Shown here one piece after another: positions 27,426 to 35,741 of a stretch of 64,000 bases of DNA; position 1 is the first letter of the stretch; each line of letters begins with the position of its first letter. The translations under genes were made by a program, and so were the position numbers. The notes under the pieces were generated by a model. It saw only the letters and a list, made by a program, of their open reading frames with translations, was not told the origin of the DNA and did not search any database. Origin of the DNA: Paracoccus halophilus (GTDB lineage Bacteria; Pseudomonadota; Alphaproteobacteria; Rhodobacterales; Rhodobacteraceae); contig NZ_JRKN01000015.1 in assembly GCF_000763905.1 (NCBI RefSeq), positions 24,254 to 88,253 of the forward strand, written 5' to 3'.

Positions 27426-28156
27426 GGGTGCCGTTTCTTGCAGGATGTGGTCTGGGTAAGCCGGCCGATCAGTTCGGCGGCGGTGAAGGCGGCGATGACC
27501 TCGGGGCGCTTGTCACGCGAATAGGCGGCGCCGATCGGGCAGGTCAGGCGATCCGTGTCCAGTCCCTGCGCGCGGGCGAAGCGGCGGAACTGGACCAGTT
27601 TCGTATGGCTGCCGATCATGCCGATATAGGGGGCGTCCAGCCGGCGAAGCGCCTCGGCCACCAGCAGGAAATCCAGCGCATGGTCATGGGTCAGCACGAC
27701 ATAGGAACTGCCATAGGGGGCGTTGCGAATCTCCGCCTCGGGCAGGGGCGTCAGGCGGGTCTCGCCGCTGGCGCGGGCCAACTCGTCGCTGCGCTGGTCG
27801 ATCAGCACCGGGCGCAGCGGCAACAGGGCCAGCGCGCGGGCCAGCGCCCGCCCGACATGGCCGGCCCCGAAGATCAGCACCTGCGGATGCTCGGGCGGCA
27901 CCGGGGTCTGCTCGACCCGGGTCAAGGCAAGCTCGACCCGGCCGCCGCAGCACTGGCCGATCTCGGGCCCCAGCGGGATGTCCATATCGGCCGCGTCCTC
28001 GCCCAGTCGCAGCATCTGGCGGGCGCGGTCGATGGCCATGTATTCCAGCTGCCCGCCGCCGATCGTGCCGCTGAGTTCATCGGCCGTGACGAACATCGTG
28101 GCGCCGGTCTCGCGCGGCGACGAGCCGCGCGTTCGGGTGATGGTGACACGGATCAT
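27413..28156 (-). CDS. xdhC: Xanthine dehydrogenase accessory protein XdhC
   Basis: A 247-residue XdhC/CoxI-type protein that inserts the sulfurated molybdenum cofactor into xanthine dehydrogenase. The N-terminal domain has RTRGSSPRETGATMFV and GTIGGGQLEY, then GQCCGGRVEL. The C-terminal Rossmann domain begins PQVLIFGAGHVGRALARAL and includes YIGMIGSHTKLVQF. The start is either ATG at 28156 (TGATG junction with xdhB) or GTG at 28159 (GTGA junction). The N-terminus is shorter than in some homologues, which have a further leading helix. Confidence 0.9.
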   Translation of the reverse strand: MIRVTITRTRGSSPRETGATMFVTADELSGTIGGGQLEYMAIDRARQMLRLGEDAADMDIPLGPEIGQCCGGRVELALTRVEQTPVPPEHPQVLIFGAGHVGRALARALALLPLRPVLIDQRSDELARASGETRLTPLPEAEIRNAPYGSSYVVLTHDHALDFLLVAEALRRLDAPYIGMIGSHTKLVQFRRFARAQGLDTDRLTCPIGAAYSRDKRPEVIAAFTAAELIGRLTQTTSCKKRHPCDS

Positions 28157-30465
28157 CACCGCAGCTTTTCAATGGCCATGAGCACGCGTTCCGGGGTTGC
28201 AGGCGCGTCGATTCGCGGATTCTCGCGATAGTCGTTGAACGAGGCCACGGCCATGTTCAGCGCCTGATACACCGAGATGCCCAGCATGAAGGGCGGCTCG
28301 CCCACGGCCTTGGACCGCTTGATCGTGTTCTCGCGGTTCACCGACCAGTCGGCCAGCTTGACGTTGAAGATCCTGGGCCGGTCCGAGGCCAGCGGGATCT
28401 TGTAGGTCGACGGCGCGTGGGTGCGCAGCCGGCCCTTGTCGTCCCACCAGAGTTCCTCGGAGGTCAGCCAGCCGGTGCCCTGGACAAAGGCGCCCTCAAC
28501 CTGGCCCTTGTCGATCGCCGGGTTCAGCGACCGGCCGACATCGTGCAGCACATCGGAGCGCTCGATCACATATTCGCCGGTCAGCGTATCCACCGAGACC
28601 TCGGAACAGGCCGCGCCATAGGCAAAGTAATAGAACGGCCGGCCCTGTCCGGTATCCCGGTTCCAGTGGATCTTGGGCGTCTTGTAGAAGCCGGCGGCGG
28701 ACAGCTGCACCCGCGCCAGATAGGCGGCCTGGATGAATTCCTCGAAGGGCATGGCCTTGGTGCCGATGCGCACCGTTTCACCGATGCTGACGGTTTCGGG
28801 CGGCACGCCATGGGCCTGGGCGGCATAGGCGGTCAGGCGTTTCACCAGTTGCCGGCAGCCGTCCAGCGCCGCCATGCCGTTCAGGTCCGATCCCGACGAG
28901 GCCGCCGTGGCCGAGGTGTTCGGGACCTTTTCCGTGGTCGTCTTGGTGATCTTGATGCGGTCGATATGGACGCCAAGCGCCTCGGCCGCGACCTGCGCCA
29001 CCTTGGTGTTCAGCCCCTGGCCCATCTCGGTGCCGCCATGGTTCAGGTGAATCGAGCCATCGGCATAGATATGGATCAGCGAACCGGCCTGGTTATACGA
29101 GGTCTTGGTGAAGCTGATGCCGAACTTGACCGGCGTCAGCGCGATGCCCTTGCGGATCGCGTCGCCCCGTTCCCGGGCGCGGGCATTGTGATCCAGCACG
29201 GCCTGACGGCGGGCGTGGTAGTCGCTGCTGGCTTCCAGTTCCTCGAAGATGCGCGGCAGGATCTGGTCCTCGACCTCCTGGTGATAGGGGGTCAGCTGGC
29301 CGTTCCGGTACAGGTTCAGCTTGCGGATCTCCAGCGGATCGCGGCCAAGCGCATAGGCGATATCCTCGACCACGCGTTCGGCCATCACCACACCCTGCGG
29401 GCCGCCAAAGCCGCGAAACGCGGTGTTCGAGCAGGTGTTGGTCTTCAGCGGATGGCTGCGCAATTCGACCGCCGGGTAGTAATAGGCATTGTCGGCATGG
29501 AACAGCGCCCGGTCCGTCACCGGCCCCGACAGGTCCGAGGAAAAGCCGCAGCGGGCGTAGAAATCGGCATCGACCGCAAGGATCCGGCCGTCATCGTCAT
29601 AGCCGAACCGATAGTCGATGACGAAGTCGTGGCGCTTGCCGGTAATGGCGAAATCGTCGTCGCGATCGGGACGCAGCTTGACCGCGCGGCGCAGGCGCTT
29701 GGCGGCAACCGCCGCGACGCAGGCAAACGGGTTCATCTGCGATTCCTTGCCGCCGAAACCGCCGCCCATGCGCCGCACGTTCACCACCACCGCGTTCGAG
29801 GGCACGCCAAGCACATGGGCCACCATGTGCTGGACCTCGGAAGGGTGCTGGGTCGAGACATTGATCGTGACCTCGTCATCCTCGCCGGGAATGGCAAAGG
29901 CGACCTGGCTTTCCAGGTAGAAATGCTCCTGTCCGCCGACGGTCAGCCGCCCCTCGATGCGGCGCGGGGCGCGCTCGAGCTCGGACATGTCGCCACGGGC
30001 GAGCTTCAGCGGCGTGACGACATAGGGCATGCCGGCATCGCGGGCCGAAATGGCGTCGAGGACGTGGGGCAGTTCCTCGTATTCGATCCGGGCCAATTGG
30101 CAGGCGCGGCGGGCCAGATCGCGGGTCTCGGCGATGACGGCAAAGATCGGCTGGCCGTGGAACTGGACCTCGGAGCTTGCCAGCAGCGGCTCGTCGTTCA
30201 GGCCGTTGGGGCAGATGTCGTTGACGCCCGGAATATCCTCGGCGGTCAGCACCAGATGCACGCCGGGGGCCTTGCGCACGGCCTCCAGATCGATGGATCT
30301 GATTCGACCATGGGCGACCGTGGACAGGCCCAGATAGGCATGCAGGGTTCCGGTCGGTTCGACGATATCATCGGTGTAATCGGCCTGGCCGGTGACATGC
30401 TTGATTGCGGAATCGTGAATGATCGGCGTATGCGCGGCGCCCTTGATGGTGACGTCCTGTTTCAT
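28156..30465 (-). CDS. xdhB: Xanthine dehydrogenase, molybdenum-binding subunit
   Basis: A 769-residue large subunit that binds the molybdopterin cofactor and hydroxylates hypoxanthine and xanthine to urate. HDSAIKHVTGQADYTDDI opens the ald/xan domain. RMGGGFGGKESQMNPFACVAA is the cofactor-contact region, and FRGFGGPQGVVMAERVVEDIA follows. The catalytic glutamate lies in GEPPFMLGISVYQA near the C-terminus. It overlaps xdhA by an ATGA at 30462-30465 and has GAGGAGG as ribosome site inside the xdhA end. Confidence 0.95.
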   Translation of the reverse strand: MKQDVTIKGAAHTPIIHDSAIKHVTGQADYTDDIVEPTGTLHAYLGLSTVAHGRIRSIDLEAVRKAPGVHLVLTAEDIPGVNDICPNGLNDEPLLASSEVQFHGQPIFAVIAETRDLARRACQLARIEYEELPHVLDAISARDAGMPYVVTPLKLARGDMSELERAPRRIEGRLTVGGQEHFYLESQVAFAIPGEDDEVTINVSTQHPSEVQHMVAHVLGVPSNAVVVNVRRMGGGFGGKESQMNPFACVAAVAAKRLRRAVKLRPDRDDDFAITGKRHDFVIDYRFGYDDDGRILAVDADFYARCGFSSDLSGPVTDRALFHADNAYYYPAVELRSHPLKTNTCSNTAFRGFGGPQGVVMAERVVEDIAYALGRDPLEIRKLNLYRNGQLTPYHQEVEDQILPRIFEELEASSDYHARRQAVLDHNARARERGDAIRKGIALTPVKFGISFTKTSYNQAGSLIHIYADGSIHLNHGGTEMGQGLNTKVAQVAAEALGVHIDRIKITKTTTEKVPNTSATAASSGSDLNGMAALDGCRQLVKRLTAYAAQAHGVPPETVSIGETVRIGTKAMPFEEFIQAAYLARVQLSAAGFYKTPKIHWNRDTGQGRPFYYFAYGAACSEVSVDTLTGEYVIERSDVLHDVGRSLNPAIDKGQVEGAFVQGTGWLTSEELWWDDKGRLRTHAPSTYKIPLASDRPRIFNVKLADWSVNRENTIKRSKAVGEPPFMLGISVYQALNMAVASFNDYRENPRIDAPATPERVLMAIEKLR

Positions 30466-31907
30466 TCTACCCTCCTCAGGCGGTGGTCGCCGCCGGATTG
30501 CTCGAGCCAGAAGCGGCGGAAGAAATTCGCGGCGAGTTGCTGACGATATTCGGCCGAAGCGCGCCAGTCGCTGAGCGGCTGAAAGTCGTTCGCCACGGCG
30601 CGGGCTGCGGCCTCGAAGGTTTCGGCGGCGAAGGGCTGGCCATTCAGCGCCGCCTCGGCATTGGCGGCGCGTTTCGGGGTCGCGGCCATGCCGCCAAAGG
30701 CCACGCGCGCGTCGATGATCGTGGTGCCGTCGGTTTCCACCCGGAAGGCGGCGGCCGAGGCGGTGATATCGGCGTGGTGGCGCTTGCTGACCTTGTAGGC
30801 GGCGATCCGCGCCTGGCCCTTCAGCGGCACGGTGATGCTTTCGACGAATTCATCGGGGCGGCGGTCCTGCTTGCCATAGGCGATAAAGTAATCCTCGACC
30901 GGCAGTTCGCGGGTGCCGCCGGTGCTGCGCAGGGTCATCGTGGCGCCAAGCGCGATCAGCAGGGGCGGCGTCTCGCCGATTGGCGAGCCATTGGCGACAT
31001 TGCCGCCGATGGTGCCCGCGTTGCGGACCTGCCAGCCGCCGATGCGCTGCCAGTAATCCAGCGCCTCGGGGAAATGCTGCAGCACGAAGGGCTCGAACTC
31101 GCTATAGGTGACGCCGGCGCCGATGGTGATCTGGTCCCGGTCGAGCTCGATCTTCTTGAGGTCGCCCAGATGGCCGATGAATACGGCCGGCGATATGTTG
31201 CGCAGGAATTTCGTCACCCACAGCCCGACATCGGTGGCGCCGGCGACGATGGTCGCCTTTGGGTGTTCGGCCAGCACCTGCGCCAGATCGGCGGCATCGG
31301 CGGGCAGGATGGCACGGTCGTCGCCGCGCGCGACATCGACCCGGGTCTTGGGGATGGCGGCCAGCCAGGCGGTCACCCGCTCGCGCTCGACATTCAGCGC
31401 ATCCATGTTCTGTCCGCCCGCCTCGCTGGCGGCAAAGGCGGCCTTAACGATCGGCTCATAACCGGTGCAGCGGCACAGATTGCCCTGCAGCGCGGTTTCG
31501 ATCGCGCCGATATCGGGGCGCGGGTTCTGCATCCACAACCCGTACAGCGCCATGACGAAGCCGGGCGTGCAGAAACCGCACTGGCTGCCGTGATGTTCGA
31601 CCATTGCGGCCTGCACCGGATGCAGGCCGCCATCGGCGCCACGCAGGTGCTCGACCGTGACCACATGGCAGCCATGGCACGAGGCCAGGAAGCGGATGCA
31701 GGCGTTGATCGGTTCATAATGCAGGCGACCGTCAAGCAGCCGGCCGATCAGCACCGTGCAGGCGCCGCAATCGCCTTCGGCGCAACCTTCCTTGGTGCCG
31801 GTCAGGCGGCGGTTCAGTCGCAGGAAATCCAGAAGAGTGTCGCGCGAACCCACCTCGGTCAGGTGAATCTCGGTCTCATTCAGCAGAAAGCTTAGTTCTT
31901 GGGCCAT
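30462..31907 (-). CDS. xdhA: Xanthine dehydrogenase, iron-sulfur/FAD subunit
   Basis: A 481-residue small subunit. The N-terminal plant-type 2Fe-2S domain has EGCAEGDCGACTVLIG, the second cluster follows with QCGFCTPGFVMALYG and NLCRCTGYEPI, and the FAD domain from about residue 175 has ATIVAGATDVGLW and GGNVANGSPIGETPP. It passes electrons from molybdenum to NAD. It is the first gene of the purine operon; GCGAGGAGCGA precedes the ATG. The 116-bp region to the divergent LysR gene is AT-rich and should hold both promoters. Confidence 0.95.
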   Translation of the reverse strand: MAQELSFLLNETEIHLTEVGSRDTLLDFLRLNRRLTGTKEGCAEGDCGACTVLIGRLLDGRLHYEPINACIRFLASCHGCHVVTVEHLRGADGGLHPVQAAMVEHHGSQCGFCTPGFVMALYGLWMQNPRPDIGAIETALQGNLCRCTGYEPIVKAAFAASEAGGQNMDALNVERERVTAWLAAIPKTRVDVARGDDRAILPADAADLAQVLAEHPKATIVAGATDVGLWVTKFLRNISPAVFIGHLGDLKKIELDRDQITIGAGVTYSEFEPFVLQHFPEALDYWQRIGGWQVRNAGTIGGNVANGSPIGETPPLLIALGATMTLRSTGGTRELPVEDYFIAYGKQDRRPDEFVESITVPLKGQARIAAYKVSKRHHADITASAAAFRVETDGTTIIDARVAFGGMAATPKRAANAEAALNGQPFAAETFEAAARAVANDFQPLSDWRASAEYRQQLAANFFRRFWLEQSGGDHRLRRVE

Positions 31908-32023
31908 TCGCTCCTCGCTCGCATGGCTGGGTACAGAATAACCTAAACCCGAAAATTATTTTGCGAAATCATCGAATGGGCATAAGACTTTTCAGGATAC
32001 GTTGAAAAATACCGGGGGGCTTT

Positions 32024-32920
32024 GTGCCATATCTTGAAAGTCTGCGGGTCTTCGTGCGCGTGGTCGAACTGGGCTCGATCACCTCGGGCGGGCGCGACCT
32101 GCGCATGTCTCCGGCCGTCGCCTCGAACCGGATCAAGGAGCTTGAGACGCGCTTTGGCGTGCGGCTGCTGAACCGGACCACCCGCAAGCTGGTCCCGACC
32201 GAGGTGGGGCGGGCCTTTTACGAGAATGCGCGCCGCGTGATCGAGACGCTGAACGAGGCCGAGGCCGTCGTTTCGGGTTTTTCCGGCAGCCCGCACGGTG
32301 CCTTGCGGATTACCGCACCGCTGGGTCTGGGGCGGCGGCTGATCGCGCCGCTGGTGCCGAAATTCTGCGACGAATATCCGGGGGTCGAACTGCGGCTGCG
32401 GCTGTCGGATCGCAATGTCGACATCATCGCCGACGGGATCGACCTGGCACTGTTTCTGGGCGAGCCGCAGGACTCGGCGTTGAAATGGCGGCGGATCGCG
32501 GAATGCCGCCGCGCGCTCGTCGCGACGCCCGGCTATCTGGCCGAACACGGCCATCCCAAGCGTCTGGAGGATCTGTCCGAGCATAACTGCCTGCTGCTGC
32601 GCTATCCGCGCAGCCCGGAATATTACTGGGTCGTGGACACGCCAGACGGGCCGCAGAAACTGCTGGTCAACGGCAAATACGATGCCGATGACGGCGATGT
32701 GCTGACCGATTGGGCGCTGGACGGCAGGGGCATCGTCAACCGCCCGCGTTATGAGGTGGCCGAGCATCTGGCCTCGGGCAAGCTGGTCGAGGTGCTGCCC
32801 GATACGCCGCCGGTGCCGTCGCAATTCGGCGCGCTGACCCCGCACCGGCGCCTGCAGGACCCCAAGGTGCGGCTGTTCGCGGAATATATCGCGCGCGAGG
32901 TGCGCGGGATCTTTGTCTGA
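32024..32920 (+). CDS. LysR-family regulator divergent from xdhA
   Basis: A 298-residue LysR protein. HTH: LESLRVFVRVVELGSITSGGRDLRMSPAVASNRIKELE. Effector domain from about residue 90 (GALRITAPLGLGRRLIAPLV), of the CrgA/DsdC-like subgroup. The GTG at 32024 is supported by GGGGGG 4 nt upstream. The divergent arrangement makes it the likely controller of xdhABC-guaD, with a purine intermediate as a reasonable but unproven effector. Its end is 4 bp from the end of the opposed methyltransferase gene. Confidence 0.85.
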   Translation: MPYLESLRVFVRVVELGSITSGGRDLRMSPAVASNRIKELETRFGVRLLNRTTRKLVPTEVGRAFYENARRVIETLNEAEAVVSGFSGSPHGALRITAPLGLGRRLIAPLVPKFCDEYPGVELRLRLSDRNVDIIADGIDLALFLGEPQDSALKWRRIAECRRALVATPGYLAEHGHPKRLEDLSEHNCLLLRYPRSPEYYWVVDTPDGPQKLLVNGKYDADDGDVLTDWALDGRGIVNRPRYEVAEHLASGKLVEVLPDTPPVPSQFGALTPHRRLQDPKVRLFAEYIAREVRGIFV

Positions 32921-32924
32921 GCCG

Positions 32925-33629
32925 TCAGGCCCGGACCCATTCCATGATATGCAGATAGGGCACCCGGCGATAGCGCGCGACCTCGTCGGGATTGCCGCCC
33001 CGGGGCCGGGGTTCGTCGAAATGGGTCAGCCGCAGCCCGCATTCCAGCAGCGCCTGCATATAGGCAGAGAGCGGCCGGTGCCAGTTGCGGATCAGCATGC
33101 CGCGCCAGCTGACCCATTCCGCGCGCGCATCCAGATAATTGTCGATCAGGTAGCCGCTGGCGGCCTGACCCTCGGCGTTCCAGCGCCCGGCGGTGCAGAA
33201 CGAGTTGAGATTCGCGATCAGCAGGCTGCCGCCGGGACGCAGCACGCGGGTCATCTCGGCGATGGCGGTCCGGAAATCGTCGATATCGATCAGCGAGAGG
33301 TAGCTGACGACCAGATCGAAGCTGGCGGTATCGAGGGGCAGGGATTCGGCGCGGGCCTCGATATAGCGCCCTTCGGGATGGCGCTGGCGGGCCACATCCA
33401 GAAGCCGCCTCGTGGGGTCGATGCCGGTGGTTGCAAGGCCTTCGGCGGCAAGCATGCGGCTGAAGCGCCCCTCGCCGCAGCCGACATCCAGGGCGTGGCG
33501 GAAATGCTTGCGGCGGACGCGTTCCAGCATCGGCGCATCAAGGACATGGCGGCGCGCGAAATCGCCCTTGTCGCCCATATCGGCAATCCAGGCCTCGGCG
33601 GAATCGTCCCAGCCGTTACCCTGATCCAT
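32925..33629 (-). CDS. Class I SAM-dependent methyltransferase
   Basis: A 234-residue methyltransferase. HALDVGCGEGRFSRMLAAEG is the SAM-binding glycine loop (motif I), GIDPTRRLLDVAR is the following acidic strand, and FDLVVSYLSLIDIDDFRTAI with MTRVLRPGGSLLIANL are motifs IV and V. The fold is that of UbiE/UbiG-like small-molecule methyltransferases. The substrate is unknown. The ATG at 33629 with GGGGGAACG upstream is preferred to the TTG at 33644. Confidence 0.82.
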   Translation of the reverse strand: MDQGNGWDDSAEAWIADMGDKGDFARRHVLDAPMLERVRRKHFRHALDVGCGEGRFSRMLAAEGLATTGIDPTRRLLDVARQRHPEGRYIEARAESLPLDTASFDLVVSYLSLIDIDDFRTAIAEMTRVLRPGGSLLIANLNSFCTAGRWNAEGQAASGYLIDNYLDARAEWVSWRGMLIRNWHRPLSAYMQALLECGLRLTHFDEPRPRGGNPDEVARYRRVPYLHIMEWVRA

Positions 33630-33694
33630 CGTCCGTTCCCCCAAAGCGCCTGTCCGGATCAGGGCTAGCCGATCCGGCGGCCAAGGGAAACTGC

Positions 33695-34942
33695 CTAGTT
33701 CATCGCGAATGTCTTGGGCAGGGCGCGATACCAGTCGATGATCGCCTGGCGTTCCTGCGGCTCCATGAAGCTGACATTCGCGGGCGGCATGGCATCGGTC
33801 ACGCCGGCCTGCAGAAAGATCTCGCGCGCGGCGCGGGTGATGTCGTCGGGCGTCTCCAGCAGCACGCCCTTGGGCGCGGTCGCGATGCCCTCATAGCCCG
33901 GCTCGCGCGCATGGCACATCGAGCAGCGGCCCAGGACGGCGTTATAGGCGTCGTCCCAGCCGGGCGTGTCGAGCATGGCCTGCTGGGTCGGCGTCAGCAC
34001 GCGGGCCTCGGACTCCTCGACCGTCTGGCGCAGCATCGGCGCGGTCGAGACCCACATGACGATGATGAACAGCAGCACCGTCACCGCCCATGTCCACCAC
34101 AGGTTGCGGCCGGTGGCATGCATGGTGTTGAAGAAGTGCCGGATGGTCACGCCCATCAGGAAGATCAGCCCCGCGATCACCCAGTTGTAATCATTGGCAA
34201 AGGCCAGCGGGTAATGGTTCGACAGCATCAGGAAGACGACCGGCAGCGTCAGGTAGTTGTTATGGGTCGAGCGCAGCTTGGCGATCTTGCCGTATTTCGG
34301 ATCCGCCGGGCGCCCGGCCTTGAGATCGGCCACCACGATGCGCTGGTTGGGCATGATGATGAAGAACACGTTGGCCGTCATGATGGTCGCGGTAAAGGCG
34401 CCCAGATGCAGCATCACCGCGCGGCCGGTGAATACCTGATTGTAGCCCCAGCCCATCACGATCAGCAGGATGAACAGCAGCAGCATCAGCAGCGTCGGCG
34501 TTTCGCCCAGTTTCGACTTGCACAGGTTGGTATAGACCAGCCAGCCGATCGACAGCGAACCGGCCGAGATCAGGATCGCCTGCCAGGGGGCGAGGTCCAT
34601 CTTGGCGGGGTCGATCAGGAACAGCTCCGAGCCGACCCAATAGGTGACCATCAGAAGCGCCGCCCCCGAGATCCAGGTCATGTAGCTTTCCCATTTGAAC
34701 CAGATCAGGTGTTCGGGCATGCGTTCGGGCGCCACCAGATATTTCTGAATATGGTAGAAGCCGCCGCCATGGACCTGCCATTCCTCGCCATGCGCGCCTT
34801 TCGGCAGTCCAGGCACTTTTCGCAGACCGAGATCGAGGGCAACGAAATAGAAGGACGAGCCGATCCAGCAGATGGCTGTGATGACGTGCGTCCAGCGGAT
34901 GGCAAAGGCGAGCCAATCCCAGATGACGGCGAAATCGGACAT
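33695..34942 (-). CDS. puuD: Membrane urate hydroxylase PuuD with cytochrome c domain
   Basis: A 415-residue PuuD, the integral-membrane urate oxidase of many Proteobacteria. About eight hydrophobic helices (ICWIGSSFYFVALDLGL, YMTWISGAALLMVTYWVG, LLMLLLFILLIVMGWGYN, TATIMTANVFFIIMPNQR and others) precede a C-terminal class I cytochrome c domain with haem motif CSMCH near residue 345 and axial-methionine candidates in AMPPANVSFM. It converts urate to 5-hydroxyisourate and passes electrons to a cytochrome oxidase. It is on the same strand as uraH, 220 bp downstream; the 3' repeat at 35137 lies between them, so it probably has its own promoter. Confidence 0.93.
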   Translation of the reverse strand: MSDFAVIWDWLAFAIRWTHVITAICWIGSSFYFVALDLGLRKVPGLPKGAHGEEWQVHGGGFYHIQKYLVAPERMPEHLIWFKWESYMTWISGAALLMVTYWVGSELFLIDPAKMDLAPWQAILISAGSLSIGWLVYTNLCKSKLGETPTLLMLLLFILLIVMGWGYNQVFTGRAVMLHLGAFTATIMTANVFFIIMPNQRIVVADLKAGRPADPKYGKIAKLRSTHNNYLTLPVVFLMLSNHYPLAFANDYNWVIAGLIFLMGVTIRHFFNTMHATGRNLWWTWAVTVLLFIIVMWVSTAPMLRQTVEESEARVLTPTQQAMLDTPGWDDAYNAVLGRCSMCHAREPGYEGIATAPKGVLLETPDDITRAAREIFLQAGVTDAMPPANVSFMEPQERQAIIDWYRALPKTFAMN

Positions 34943-35110
34943 ACTTGGACTCCTAATCTAGCTGGAGAAATTCTAGCGCGGCGGGCGGGTCAGGACTATT
35001 CACGGGATTGCCCTTGCTGTGTTAAAGATTCGTTGAAAGTCTTTTCACTCGGGCAGGGCGCGCGACAGCTGTTTCGATCCGCTCCCGGGAAGGTTGGGGC
35101 TTTGCCCCGC

Positions 35111-35158
35111 CCGCCGCCGGGGCGGCGGACTCCCCAGGATATTTGGGTGAAGAAGAAA
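35111..35158 (-). repeat. 3'-end repeat element plus hairpin (copy 2, minus strand)
   Basis: On the minus strand TTTCTTCTTCA, CC, CAAATATCC occupies 35158-35137, starting 7 nt after the uraH stop. It is followed by a GC palindrome (CCGCCGCC/GGCGGCGG, 35111-35128) able to form a hairpin. Orientation and distance from the stop codon match the copies at 7707 and 60733. Confidence 0.65.
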
Positions 35159-35165
35159 GCGGCGC

Positions 35166-35516
35166 TCAACTGCCGCGATAGGTCGAATAGCCATAGGGGG
35201 AGATGAGCAGCGGCACATGGTAGTGGTCCTCTTCGGACATGCCGAAGCGCAGCGGCACCGTGTCGAGGAAGCGCGGGCTGGCGGCCTCGTGCCCCTGGGC
35301 GTCGAGCCAGGCGCCGACATGAAAGAGCAGCTCGTATTCGCCGGTTTCGAACCGGGATTCCGGCAGGATATGCGTGTCGGTGCGGCCGTCATGATTGGTG
35401 ACCGTCTCCGCGATCAGGCGGCGCTCGCCATCGAGGCGAAAGAGCTCGATCTTCATGCCCTGGGCGGGGCTGCCATTGGCGGTGTCGAGAACATGGGTGG
35501 TGAGATAGCCGGGCAT
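35166..35516 (-). CDS. uraH: 5-Hydroxyisourate hydrolase (transthyretin-like)
   Basis: A 116-residue transthyretin-related protein. YLTTHVLDTANGSPAQGM at the N-terminus and the invariant C-terminal YSTYRGS tetrapeptide region mark HIU hydrolase, which opens 5-hydroxyisourate to OHCU. HYHVPLLISPYGY supplies further active-site residues. The ATG at 35516 follows AAGGAGCCCGC. It acts directly after PuuD. The next enzyme, OHCU decarboxylase, is not in the window. Confidence 0.95.
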   Translation of the reverse strand: MPGYLTTHVLDTANGSPAQGMKIELFRLDGERRLIAETVTNHDGRTDTHILPESRFETGEYELLFHVGAWLDAQGHEAASPRFLDTVPLRFGMSEEDHYHVPLLISPYGYSTYRGS

Positions 35517-35540
35517 GCGGGCTCCTTGTCTGGTCAATCG

Positions 35541-35741
35541 TCAGGCCGGGACCGGCGCGACGCTCCTGTCGGCGAACAGGCGGGTGTTCTGGAAAAGCGG
35601 CCGGCCAGCGGGCGCCGGAGGGCCGGCGGTGATGGCGGGGATCAGCCCGCCATCGACCGGGATATGTCCGCCCCTGGCCGCGCGGCGCCGCTCGTCGCCG
35701 GGAAGGGCAGAGCGGGACGCGCGGATCGGCGGGCGGGTCAT
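35541..35741 (-). CDS. Small uncharacterised protein (66 residues), coupled to the purine permease
   Basis: An open frame of 66 residues (MTRPPIRASRSALPGDERRR at the start, RSVAPVPA at the end) whose ATG overlaps the permease stop in a TGATG junction, with GAGGCG 5 nt upstream and uraH starting 24 nt after its stop. It is rich in Arg, Pro and Ala, has no hydrophobic segment, and I do not recognise it. It could be a real linker gene in the permease-uraH operon or a chance frame in GC-rich DNA; the coupling is the only support. Confidence 0.4.
   Translation of the reverse strand: MTRPPIRASRSALPGDERRRAARGGHIPVDGGLIPAITAGPPAPAGRPLFQNTRLFADRSVAPVPA

Noticed and set aside
28417..30543. 708-residue plus-strand frame opposite xdhB
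   Set aside because: It is exactly antisense to xdhB and is produced by codon bias in GC-rich DNA. It has no domain or signal of its own, as with the long frames opposite mccA (7645-9906), putA (23077-25455), edd (53325-55067) and the SARP-like gene (45276-46925).
34943..35165. tRNA or small RNA gene between puuD and uraH
   Set aside because: No T-loop or acceptor-stem pattern. Only the 3' repeat, its hairpin and a plausible puuD leader are visible. A scan of the other intergenic regions for tRNA-like sequences was also negative.
35541..35741. OHCU decarboxylase (uraD) remnant
   Set aside because: The pathway position would fit, but none of the expected motifs is present in any frame of the region.
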